Source of the DNA: Rhodospirillales bacterium
Lineage (GTDB): Bacteria > Pseudomonadota > Alphaproteobacteria > Acetobacterales > Acetobacteraceae
DNA length: 38,981 bases
Direction of reading: 5' to 3'
Assembly (NCBI GenBank): GCA_947447625.1
Contig: CANFKS010000031.1
Location: forward strand, 1-38,981
Numbering within the stretch: the first letter of the stretch is position 1; each line of letters opens with the position of its first letter. The position numbers were made by a program, and so were the translations under genes. Positions 32,755-38,981 of the stretch are shown here, one piece after another. The notes under the pieces are model-generated. The model made no database searches. It was given only the letters and a program-made list of their open reading frames with translations, and had not been told where the DNA came from.

Positions 32755-33639
32755 CTACGCCTCCCCCAACACGGCCAAAACCGCCGCCAACGCCGCCTCC
32801 CCATCCTGCCCCAACCCATCCTGCCCCAACCCACTCTGCCCCGGCCCATTCTGCCCCGGCATATCGACCACCCCATCTGCCCGCGCGAACAGCGCCGCCC
32901 CCAACAAGCCTCGCTCCACCGCGCTGCGCAGCCAAACCGTCCGGCACACCCGCATCACCGAATCCACCATCTGCGCCGCCGCCACCTCGGCGCCGAACAC
33001 CACCACCACGCCCTCCTCCCCCGCCACGACCTGCGCCAGTACCTTGCGCTGCACCCGCACCACCGCGGCCGGACTGAGCCTGCGCATCGCCTCCACGCTC
33101 ACCGCCGCCCCCATCGCCACATCGAACGCCACGAACCGCACCCCCAGCATCGCCGCCAGCCGCCCCCCCACCTCGGCCGCGCCCATTCCACCCCGCCCCA
33201 CCAGCGCGATCCGCCGCCGCCTTGGATCGCCTTGGATGCTGAAATGCCGCTGCAACACCTCGAACGCCGCCTCCCGCTGCCCCGCATCCAGCCGATCCGC
33301 CAGACGATGCAGCCGCGAATCCGGCCGCGCCTCCAACAGATCAAGCGGATCCACCGCCAGACTCCCCGCCAGCGCCCGCAACACCAGCAGTGACACATTC
33401 CCAATCCCCCCCTCGGCATTGCGGATATGCCGCTCCGACACCCCTGACCGTGCCGCCAACTGCCAGCGGGGCATCCCGAGCCGGGTCCGCGCCGCCAGCA
33501 AGCGCCGGCCGAACCCGCGCAAAAACACCGCGTCGTTCCGCTCCACATCCCCCGCCCCCGCCGCGCCCTGCTCAGGCCGCGCCGCGATGCCGGAGAAGAA
33601 CCGCTCCACCTCGTCGCCGCCCACCAGCCCCTCCCTCAT
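32755..33639 (-). CDS. BoxR/BzdR-like transcriptional regulator with degenerate shikimate kinase-like domain
   Basis: Probable repressor, 294 aa, nearly the length of BzdR (about 298). Residues 38-103 are an XRE helix-turn-helix (FLRGFGRRLLAARTRLGM, then SGVSERHIRNAEGG). After a linker, residues 143-260 align with the shikimate kinase-like domain that senses benzoyl-CoA in BoxR/BzdR. Its P-loop reads GRGGMGAA (148-155) where the family has GxxGxGKS/T, so the lysine and the Ser/Thr are both alanine. The domain is shorter than usual and ends in a Gly-Gln-rich pentapeptide repeat (262-280). The ATG at 33639 is preceded by AGGGA. No box or bzd catabolic gene is in the window. It is divergent from the AI-2E family gene. 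Confidence 0.8.
   Translation of the reverse strand: MREGLVGGDEVERFFSGIAARPEQGAAGAGDVERNDAVFLRGFGRRLLAARTRLGMPRWQLAARSGVSERHIRNAEGGIGNVSLLVLRALAGSLAVDPLDLLEARPDSRLHRLADRLDAGQREAAFEVLQRHFSIQGDPRRRRIALVGRGGMGAAEVGGRLAAMLGVRFVAFDVAMGAAVSVEAMRRLSPAAVVRVQRKVLAQVVAGEEGVVVVFGAEVAAAQMVDSVMRVCRTVWLRSAVERGLLGAALFARADGVVDMPGQNGPGQSGLGQDGLGQDGEAALAAVLAVLGEA
32801..32860. repeat. Four tandem 15-bp units inside the regulator gene
   Basis: Units at 32801, 32816, 32831 and 32846 share CCA-C-TGCCCC-C at corresponding positions; the first two are identical and the last two vary by one or two bases. In the minus-strand protein they encode the pentapeptide G-Q-[N/S/D]-G-x repeated near the C-terminus. The length is a multiple of three, so copy-number change would keep the frame. 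Confidence 0.85.
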
Positions 33640-33708
33640 CGCCAAATCGTCCCTGCCCGGAGCTCCCGCCCCCTGCCGCGCCCGGAGCCCTGTGTGCGCC
33701 CCCGGATT

Positions 33709-33725
33709 CAGTGTACAGTGATATC
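33709..33725. promoter_or_regulatory. CAGTG direct repeat and GATATC, possible operator
   Basis: CAGTG occurs at 33709-33713 and 33716-33720 around TA, running into the palindrome GATATC (33720-33725), in the short gap between the divergent regulator (starts 33639) and membrane-protein gene (starts 33747). Divergent regulators often bind this position. No experimental motif was matched. Confidence 0.3.
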
Positions 33726-33746
33726 TTGTGTTCGAAGGGGCAATGG

Positions 33747-34790
33747 ATGACCGCCGAGACAATCCTGATGCGCCTGATGCTGGGCGCGGTGGCCGTCGGG
33801 TGCCTGGTGGTGCTCTACCCCTTCCTCTCGGCCCTGCTCTGGGCCGCCATCCTCGCCTATACGACCTGGCCGCTCTACCGCCGGGTGCGCGCGTTCGCGG
33901 GCCTCAGCCGCAGCGCGGGCGCCCTGGTGATGGTCCTGGCCACCGCCGTCGTCGTCGTCCTGCCGCTTGCCCTCGCAGCGCCCAGCGGCGCATCAGATGT
34001 CGCGCAGATCGAACGCGCCGTGCAGGAAGCCCTCGCCGCCGGCCTTCCCGGCGCCCCAGCCTGGATCTACGAAATCCCCGCCGCCGGCCCCACCATCGGC
34101 CGCCTGTGGGATGACTGGGCGGCCGACCTCAGCGTCATGGTCACCTTCTTCCGCCCCTATTTCGGCATCGCCGCCCAGTTCGGCCTGCAACTCCTGCTCG
34201 GCCTCGCCAATGGCGTTCTGCTGTTCCTCCTCTCCCTCTTCGTCGCTTTCTTCGTCTTCGCCTCCGGTGAGAGCCTCGCCAGCCGCATCACCCTGATCGT
34301 CCACCGCATCGCCGGCCCCCAGGCCGAACGCCTCATCGCCGTCACCGGCGCCACCGTGCGCGGCGTCGTCTTCGGCATTCTGGGCACCGCCATCATCCAG
34401 GGATTGCTCACTGCCATCGGCCTGTGGCTCTGCGGCGTCCCGCGCGCTGCCCTCTTCGGCGTCATCGCCGGCCTTCTCGCGGTCCTGCCGGTCGGCCCTC
34501 CCTTCATCTGGATCCCCGCCGCCCTGTGGCTGATGGCCTCCAACCACATGCTCCCCGGCGTCTTTCTCCTGGTCTACGGCGTGCTCGTCATCGGCGGCGC
34601 CGATACGCTGGTGCGCCCCTACTTCATCGCCCGCGGCGCGCAATTGCCGTTCCTGCTGACCATGCTCGGCGTCCTCGGGGGCGCGCTCTCCTTCGGCCTG
34701 CTCGGTATCTTCCTCGGCCCCGTCCTGCTCGGCGTCGGCTACGCGCTGGTCAACGAATGGGCCGACCGCGAAGTCCGGCCCCTTCCGTAA
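33747..34790 (+). CDS. AI-2E family transporter (PerM/YdiK-like membrane protein)
   Basis: Polytopic inner-membrane protein of the AI-2 exporter/PerM family, 347 aa. An N-terminal pair of helices (LVVLYPFLSALLWAAILAY) is followed by TWPLYRRVRA, then a long soluble stretch to about residue 130. The family C-terminal half has GTAIIQGLLTAIGLWLCGVP, GLLAVLPVGPPFIWIPAALW and a final helix set ending LGVGYALVNEWA. Some members export autoinducer-2 and others are implicated in ion or permease functions; there is no luxS or lsr gene here, so signalling is unproven. AAGGGG six bases before the ATG at 33747 supports the start. Divergent from the BoxR-like regulator, which may control it. Confidence 0.9.
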   Translation: MTAETILMRLMLGAVAVGCLVVLYPFLSALLWAAILAYTTWPLYRRVRAFAGLSRSAGALVMVLATAVVVVLPLALAAPSGASDVAQIERAVQEALAAGLPGAPAWIYEIPAAGPTIGRLWDDWAADLSVMVTFFRPYFGIAAQFGLQLLLGLANGVLLFLLSLFVAFFVFASGESLASRITLIVHRIAGPQAERLIAVTGATVRGVVFGILGTAIIQGLLTAIGLWLCGVPRAALFGVIAGLLAVLPVGPPFIWIPAALWLMASNHMLPGVFLLVYGVLVIGGADTLVRPYFIARGAQLPFLLTMLGVLGGALSFGLLGIFLGPVLLGVGYALVNEWADREVRPLP

Positions 34791-34879
34791 GCAACCATCT
34801 TTGCAGCGCCGCCCGCCTGCCATATGACACCCCCCCATCCCGCGCGGCCCTGCGGCCCCGCATAACCGGCTGATCCCCC

Positions 34880-35869
34880 ATGTTCGCCTTCATCCTCGCC
34901 CGCATCCTCCAGGCCATCCCCGTACTGCTCACCGTCGCGGGCATCTCCTTCGCGCTGTTCGCCTATGTCGGAGATCCCATCGCCCAGATGCTGGGCCAGG
35001 ACTTCACGCTGGCCCAGCGCGAGGCCGTGGTCCACGCCCTGGGCCTCGACCAGCCGCTTTACGTCCAATACATCAAATTCGTCTGGTCCGCCCTGCACGG
35101 CGAATTCGGCCTGAGCTATCGCCTGGCCAAACCGGTCGGCACCCTCATCCTCGAACGCCTCCCCGCCACCATGGAACTCGCCTTTTGCGCCGCCATGCTC
35201 GCCCTGTGCATCGGCGTGCCGCTCGGCGTCTACACCGGCATCAGGCGCAACGGCGCGCTGGCCCGCTTCATCATGATCCTCTCGCTGATCGGCGTGTCCC
35301 TCCCCACCTTTCTGATCGGCATCCTGCTGATCCTCATCTTCGCCGTCCTCCTCGGCTGGCTCCCGAGCTTTGGCCGCGGCACCCTGACCGTGGTCGCCGG
35401 CTACAGCACCGGCCTGCTCAGCCTCTCCGGCCTCAAGGCCCTCATCCTCCCCGCCATCACCCTGGGGCTTTTCCAGATGACCCTGATCATGCGCCTCGTG
35501 CGCGCCGAAATGCTCGAAGTCCTGCGCTCCGACTACATCAAGTTCGCCCGCGCCCGCGGCCTGTCCACCCGCGCCATCAACTTCGGCCACGCCCTGAAAA
35601 ACACCCTCGTCCCCGTCATCACCGTCGTCGGCCTCCAACTCGGCGGCCTCCTCGCCTTCTCCATCGTCACCGAAACCGTCTTCCAATGGCCCGGCATGGG
35701 CCTCCTGCTCGTTCAATCCATCGCGGTCGCGGATATCCCGGTGATGTCGACCTATCTTCTCCTGATCGCCGTCCTCTTCGTCGCCATCAACCTCACGGTC
35801 GACCTCCTCTATTACGCCGTCGACCCCAGGCTGCGCCTCAACCGCCGCTCCCTGACAGGGCGCGGCTGA
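34880..35869 (+). CDS. Peptide-type ABC transporter permease, DppB/OppB type
   Basis: Channel subunit, 329 aa, first gene of an importer operon. The N-terminus MFAFILARILQAIPVLLTV and the following loop (VGDPIAQMLGQDFTLAQRE) match DppB proteins. The EAA loop is SDYIKFARARGLSTRAINF then HALKNTLVPVITVVG, and FSIVTETVFQWPGMG lies in the fifth helix region. The C-terminus is VDLLYYAVDPRLRL. It is not especially close to the permeases at 1-547 or 6686-7687. No binding-protein gene precedes it; the gene 89 bp upstream is the AI-2E family protein. No clear ribosome-binding site precedes the ATG. Confidence 0.95.
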   Translation: MFAFILARILQAIPVLLTVAGISFALFAYVGDPIAQMLGQDFTLAQREAVVHALGLDQPLYVQYIKFVWSALHGEFGLSYRLAKPVGTLILERLPATMELAFCAAMLALCIGVPLGVYTGIRRNGALARFIMILSLIGVSLPTFLIGILLILIFAVLLGWLPSFGRGTLTVVAGYSTGLLSLSGLKALILPAITLGLFQMTLIMRLVRAEMLEVLRSDYIKFARARGLSTRAINFGHALKNTLVPVITVVGLQLGGLLAFSIVTETVFQWPGMGLLLVQSIAVADIPVMSTYLLLIAVLFVAINLTVDLLYYAVDPRLRLNRRSLTGRG

Positions 35870-36804
35870 TGAACCCGCCCGCCCGCCTAATCGCCCGCAT
35901 CCTCGCCCGCTTCTGGGACACCGACTTCGCCTATTCCTTCCGCCGCGCCCCCGTCGCCATCGTCTCCTTCCTGGTGCTCGTCGTCTGCGTCGGCGGCGCC
36001 GTCTTCGCCCCGCTGCTCGCCCCCTACAACCCCTTCGACCTCGCCAGCCTCTCCTTGATGGACAGCTTCCACCCCCCCGCCTTCATGCCCGACGGCGATC
36101 GCACCCACCTCATCGGCACCGATGACCAGGGCCGCGACATGCTCTCCGCCATCATGTACGGCACCCGCATCTCCATCTTCGTTGGCCTGCTGGCCATCGG
36201 CTTCGCCTTGACGCTCGGCGTCACCGTCGGCCTCGTCGCCGGCTACATGGGCGGCGCCGTCGATGCCGTGCTGATGCGCATCGCCGATGTGCAACTCACC
36301 TTCCCCGCCATCCTCATCGCCCTGCTGGTCGACGGCATCCTGCGTGCCGCCTTGCCCCGCGAGTTTCACGACAAAATGGAAATCTGGGTCCTCATCTTCG
36401 CCATCGGCATCGCCCGCTGGCCCCAGTTCGCCCGCACCGTCCGCGGCTCCACCCTGGTCGAACGCGGCCGCGAATACGTCATGGCCGCCCAGGTCATCGG
36501 CCTCTCCTCGCGGCGCATCATGATCAGCCACATCCTGCCCAATGTGCTCGGCCCCGTTCTGGTCATCGCCACCCTCAACCTCGGCCTCGCCATCCTCGAC
36601 GAAGCCACCCTCTCCTTCCTCGGCGTCGGCCTCGCCCCCACCGAACCCTCGCTCGGCACCCTCATCCGCATCGGCAACAATTTCCTGTTCTCCGGCGAAT
36701 GGTGGATCACCATCTTCCCCGGCCTCATGCTCGCCGCCATGGTCCTTGCCATCAACCTCCTCGGCGACTGGCTGCGCGACGCCCTCAACCCCAGGCTCCG
36801 CTGA
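35869..36804 (+). CDS. Peptide-type ABC transporter permease, DppC/OppC type
   Basis: Second channel subunit, 311 aa. The ATG at 35869 shares one base with the previous stop (TGATG). Landmarks are LIGTDDQGRDMLSAIMYGTR after the periplasmic loop, the EAA loop REYVMAAQVIGLSSRRIM then SHILPNVLGPV, and EATLSFLGVGLAPTEPSLG. The C-terminus LLGDWLRDALNPRLR is the usual DppC ending. An in-frame extension upstream is a shadow of the preceding gene. Confidence 0.95.
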   Translation: MNPPARLIARILARFWDTDFAYSFRRAPVAIVSFLVLVVCVGGAVFAPLLAPYNPFDLASLSLMDSFHPPAFMPDGDRTHLIGTDDQGRDMLSAIMYGTRISIFVGLLAIGFALTLGVTVGLVAGYMGGAVDAVLMRIADVQLTFPAILIALLVDGILRAALPREFHDKMEIWVLIFAIGIARWPQFARTVRGSTLVERGREYVMAAQVIGLSSRRIMISHILPNVLGPVLVIATLNLGLAILDEATLSFLGVGLAPTEPSLGTLIRIGNNFLFSGEWWITIFPGLMLAAMVLAINLLGDWLRDALNPRLR

Positions 36805-36807
36805 CCC

Positions 36808-37782
36808 ATGCCCCTCCTCGAAGTCGAAAACCTGATCGTCGAATTCCCCACCCGCCGCGGCCTCCTGCGCGCGATCGACGAAGTCTCCTTCACCATCGAC
36901 CCCGGCGAAGTCCTCGGCGTCGTCGGTGAATCCGGCGCCGGCAAATCCCTCACCGGCGCCGCCATCATCGGCCTCCTCGAACCCCCCGGCCGCATCGCCG
37001 GCGGCCAGATCCGCCTCAACGGCGCCCGCATCGACACGCTTTCGCCCGAGCGCATGCGCCCCATCCGCGGCCGCCAGATCGGCGCCATCTTCCAGGACCC
37101 GCTCACCACCCTCAACCCGCTGTATTCGATCGGCCGCCAATTGGTCGAAACCATGCAGACCCACCTGCCCCTGTCCGACCGCGACGCCCGCGAACGCGCC
37201 ATCCAATGGCTCGAAGACGTCGGCATCCCCGCCGCCCGCCACCGCATCGGCGCTTTTCCGCACGAATTCTCCGGCGGCATGCGCCAGCGCGTCGTCATTG
37301 CCCTCGCGCTCTGCGCCGAACCCCGCCTCATCATCGCCGACGAACCCACCACCGCCCTCGATGTCTCCATCCAGGCGCAAATCATCGCCCTGCTCAAACG
37401 CATCACCCGCGAACACGGCACCGCCGTCATGCTCGTCACCCACGACATGGGCGTCATCGCTGAGACCGCCGATCGCGTCGCGGTGATGTATGCCGGCCGC
37501 ATCGCCGAAATCGGCCCGGTCAGAGACGTCGTCCTCACGCCCGCGCACCCCTATTCCGAAGGCCTCATGGGCAGCATCCCCAGCCTCGAACACCGGGTGG
37601 ACCGTCTCCGCCAAATCGATGGCGCCATGCCCCGCCTCACCGCGATTCCGCAAGGCTGCGCCTTCAACCCGCGCTGCCCCAAAACCTTCGCCCGCTGCAT
37701 GACCGAACGCCCCGCCCTCCTCCCGGCCGGCCCCACCCGGTCCGCCTGCTGGCTCCACGCGGAGGCCGCCCCCCATGTCTGA
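36808..37782 (+). CDS. Peptide-type ABC transporter ATPase, DppD type
   Basis: ATPase subunit, 324 aa. Walker A is GESGAGKS (residues 40-47), the signature is FSGGMRQRVVIALAL, Walker B is LIIADEPTTALDVS, and the switch region is VTHDMGVIAE. The C-terminal domain has GCAFNPRCPKTFARC. It starts 3 bp after the permease stop and overlaps the next ATPase gene by 8 bp. Confidence 0.95.
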   Translation: MPLLEVENLIVEFPTRRGLLRAIDEVSFTIDPGEVLGVVGESGAGKSLTGAAIIGLLEPPGRIAGGQIRLNGARIDTLSPERMRPIRGRQIGAIFQDPLTTLNPLYSIGRQLVETMQTHLPLSDRDARERAIQWLEDVGIPAARHRIGAFPHEFSGGMRQRVVIALALCAEPRLIIADEPTTALDVSIQAQIIALLKRITREHGTAVMLVTHDMGVIAETADRVAVMYAGRIAEIGPVRDVVLTPAHPYSEGLMGSIPSLEHRVDRLRQIDGAMPRLTAIPQGCAFNPRCPKTFARCMTERPALLPAGPTRSACWLHAEAAPHV

Positions 37783-38761
37783 CATCGTCCTTCAGGCCAG
37801 CGCCGTCACGCGGGACTTCGACATCTCCCGCCCCCTCCTCCAGCGCGTCCTCTCGGGCGAGCCCAAACGCACCCTCCGCGCCGTCGATGACGTCTCGTTT
37901 GCCATCGAACGCGGCACCACCCTCTCCCTCGTGGGCGAATCCGGCTGCGGCAAATCCACCATCGCCCGCCTCGCCGTCGGCCTCTACCGCCCCTCCACCG
38001 GAGACATCAGCTTCGAAGGCCACCCCCTCTCCGCCGCCCGCGCCCAGGCCAGCCTGCGCCGGAAGATGAACATGATCTTCCAGGACCCCTACGCCTCCCT
38101 CAACCCCCGCTGGCGCGTCCGCGACATCGTCGCCGAACCGATCCGCGCCTTCGCCATCCTCGCCTCCCAGAAAGACATCACCGACCGCGTCGGCCAACTC
38201 CTCAGCCAGGTCGGCCTCTCCCCCGCCGACGGCGAAAAATACCCCCATGAATTCTCCGGCGGCCAACGCCAGCGCATCTCCATCGCCCGCGCCCTCTCCT
38301 CGGAGCCCGACTTCCTCGTCTGCGACGAACCCACCTCCGCGCTCGACGTCTCCGTCCAGGCCCAGATCCTCAACCTCATGCGCGACCTCCAGCAGCGCCT
38401 CGGCCTCACCTATCTCTTCATCAGCCACAACCTCGCCGTCGTCCGCCACATGTCCGACCGTCTCGGCGTGATGTATCTCGGCCGCATCGTCGAACTCGGC
38501 GCCGGCGAAACCCTCTTCCGCGCGCCCCGGCACCCCTATATGCGCCTGCTCCTCGAAGCCATCCCCGACCTCGCCATGGTCGGCCGCACCCGCACCCCCG
38601 TCGGCGGCGAAGTCCCGAGCCCCATCAACCCCCCGTCGGGCTGCCCCTTCCACCCCCGCTGCCCCCTGGCCAATGACCGCTGCCGCACCGAAAAACCCAT
38701 CCACACTCTGATCGAGACGACCGAGATCGCCTGCCACGCCATCGCCGAGGGCCGCGCCTGA
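37775..38761 (+). CDS. Peptide-type ABC transporter ATPase, DppF type
   Basis: Second ATPase subunit, 328 aa. Walker A is GESGCGKST (residues 54-62), the Q-loop follows FQDPYASLNPRW, the signature is FSGGQRQRISIARALSS, Walker B is FLVCDEPTSALDVS and the switch is FISHNLAVV. The C-terminal domain has GCPFHPRCPLANDRC. With the three genes upstream it completes a B-C-D-F importer that lacks only the binding protein. Confidence 0.95.
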   Translation: MSDIVLQASAVTRDFDISRPLLQRVLSGEPKRTLRAVDDVSFAIERGTTLSLVGESGCGKSTIARLAVGLYRPSTGDISFEGHPLSAARAQASLRRKMNMIFQDPYASLNPRWRVRDIVAEPIRAFAILASQKDITDRVGQLLSQVGLSPADGEKYPHEFSGGQRQRISIARALSSEPDFLVCDEPTSALDVSVQAQILNLMRDLQQRLGLTYLFISHNLAVVRHMSDRLGVMYLGRIVELGAGETLFRAPRHPYMRLLLEAIPDLAMVGRTRTPVGGEVPSPINPPSGCPFHPRCPLANDRCRTEKPIHTLIETTEIACHAIAEGRA

Positions 38762-38776
38762 AACCCACGACCGCAG

Positions 38777-38802
38777 GATGCGCAAGCGCAGCGCGACGCA
38801 TC
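38777..38802 (+). terminator. Imperfect hairpin after the importer operon
   Basis: GATGCG and CGCATC form 6-bp arms around a 14-base GC-rich interior, 15 bases after the DppF stop. No T-run follows, so it would be at most a weak or Rho-assisted terminator. Confidence 0.25.
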
Positions 38803-38805
38803 ACC

Positions 38806-38837
38806 GCCCCCCAGCCCCGCCCCCCAGCCCCGCCCCC
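38806..38837. repeat. C-rich tandem repeat
   Basis: The 13-bp unit GCCCCCCAGCCCC occurs twice in tandem (38806-38818 and 38819-38831) with a partial third copy. It lies in the 100-bp gap before the last gene and is probably a slippage product of the C-rich strand. Confidence 0.6.
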
Positions 38838-38861
38838 GGCCGCCCGCAGGGAACCCCAGCC

Positions 38862-38981
38862 ATGGACCTCTATCACGTCTTCTTCGACCTCAAACCCGGC
38901 ATCACCGAGCGCACCCTGCTCGAAAAACTCACCCTCTACATGGCCCATCTCAAAGCCCAGGGCCTCATCGAGCAGCACCGC
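38862..38981 (+). CDS. Small conserved protein of unknown function, 3' end outside window
   Basis: Only the first 40 residues are visible, from MDLYHVFFDLKPGITE to the right edge. The opening (LYHxxxDLKPG, then AHLKAQGLIEQHR) resembles a family of small uncharacterised proteins that I recall as DUF6614, but I cannot confirm this. It lies on the same strand as the importer operon, 100 bp downstream, with AGGGAA upstream of the ATG. It could be the first gene of the next transcript. Confidence 0.6.
   Translation, partial: MDLYHVFFDLKPGITERTLLEKLTLYMAHLKAQGLIEQHR

Noticed and set aside
30974-33721. 915-residue plus-strand frame.
   Set aside because: Shadow of pgi and the BoxR-like gene, rich in Gly, Ala and Asp, with no recognisable domain.
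33640-33762. Longer start of the BoxR-like regulator at 33762.
   Set aside because: It would overlap the start of the divergent membrane-protein gene and adds residues unlike the family; 294 aa already matches BzdR length.
1-38981. tRNA, rRNA, CRISPR array, prophage or toxin-antitoxin genes.
   Set aside because: No cloverleaf, rRNA segment, regularly spaced repeat or matching protein was recognised by reading; a dedicated RNA search could not be run.

Overview
The window is high-GC DNA with dense, often overlapping genes. The gene families suggest an alphaproteobacterium, perhaps an Acetobacteraceae-like heterotroph; that placement rests on gene content and base composition only, since no rRNA or phylogenetic marker search was possible. 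I recognise about 32 protein genes, two of them cut by the window ends, and no tRNA, rRNA, CRISPR array, transposase or phage gene. Most of the window is nutrient uptake and catabolism, with a housekeeping island (dinB, mutL, pgi) embedded in it.

Layout. 1-5.0 kb: the 3' part of a peptide-type ABC operon on the minus strand (solute-binding protein then permease, running off the left edge), dinB, and an orphan solute-binding protein. 5.1-12.1 kb: a complete plus-strand peptide/nickel-type ABC importer (binding protein, two permeases, two ATPases) closed by a second, paralogous binding protein. 12.2-17.3 kb: a ketopantoate-reductase-like gene divergent from hyuA-hyuB (hydantoinase/oxoprolinase family). 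17.5-25.4 kb: an eight-gene minus-strand operon with a carbohydrate (CUT1) ABC importer, a short-chain dehydrogenase and a three-subunit HcnABC/opine-oxidase-like flavin dehydrogenase. 25.7-29.2 kb: a crotonase-fold protein, an amidase and a small-molecule kinase of the APH/hydroxylysine kinase fold. 29.2-32.6 kb: pgi and mutL, translationally coupled. 32.8-34.8 kb: a BoxR/BzdR-like regulator with a degenerate kinase domain, divergent from an AI-2E family membrane protein. 34.9-38.8 kb: a peptide-type ABC importer without a binding protein, followed by the start of a small conserved protein.

How it fits together. Four solute-binding proteins of the peptide family, three peptide-type transporter loci and one carbohydrate-type transporter lie in 39 kb, next to amidohydrolytic enzymes (HyuAB, amidase) and amine/sugar dehydrogenases. 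This is consistent with scavenging of amide-, lactam- or amine-containing small molecules. The most distinctive unit is the 17.5-25.4 kb operon, which joins sugar-type import to an amine-oxidising dehydrogenase. The other standout features are two long inverted-repeat elements with shared A/T-tract ends, each filling a convergent gene gap (12067-12215 and 17310-17524); the BoxR-like regulator that has lost its P-loop lysine; and a sharp switch of G/C strand asymmetry near 32.7 kb.
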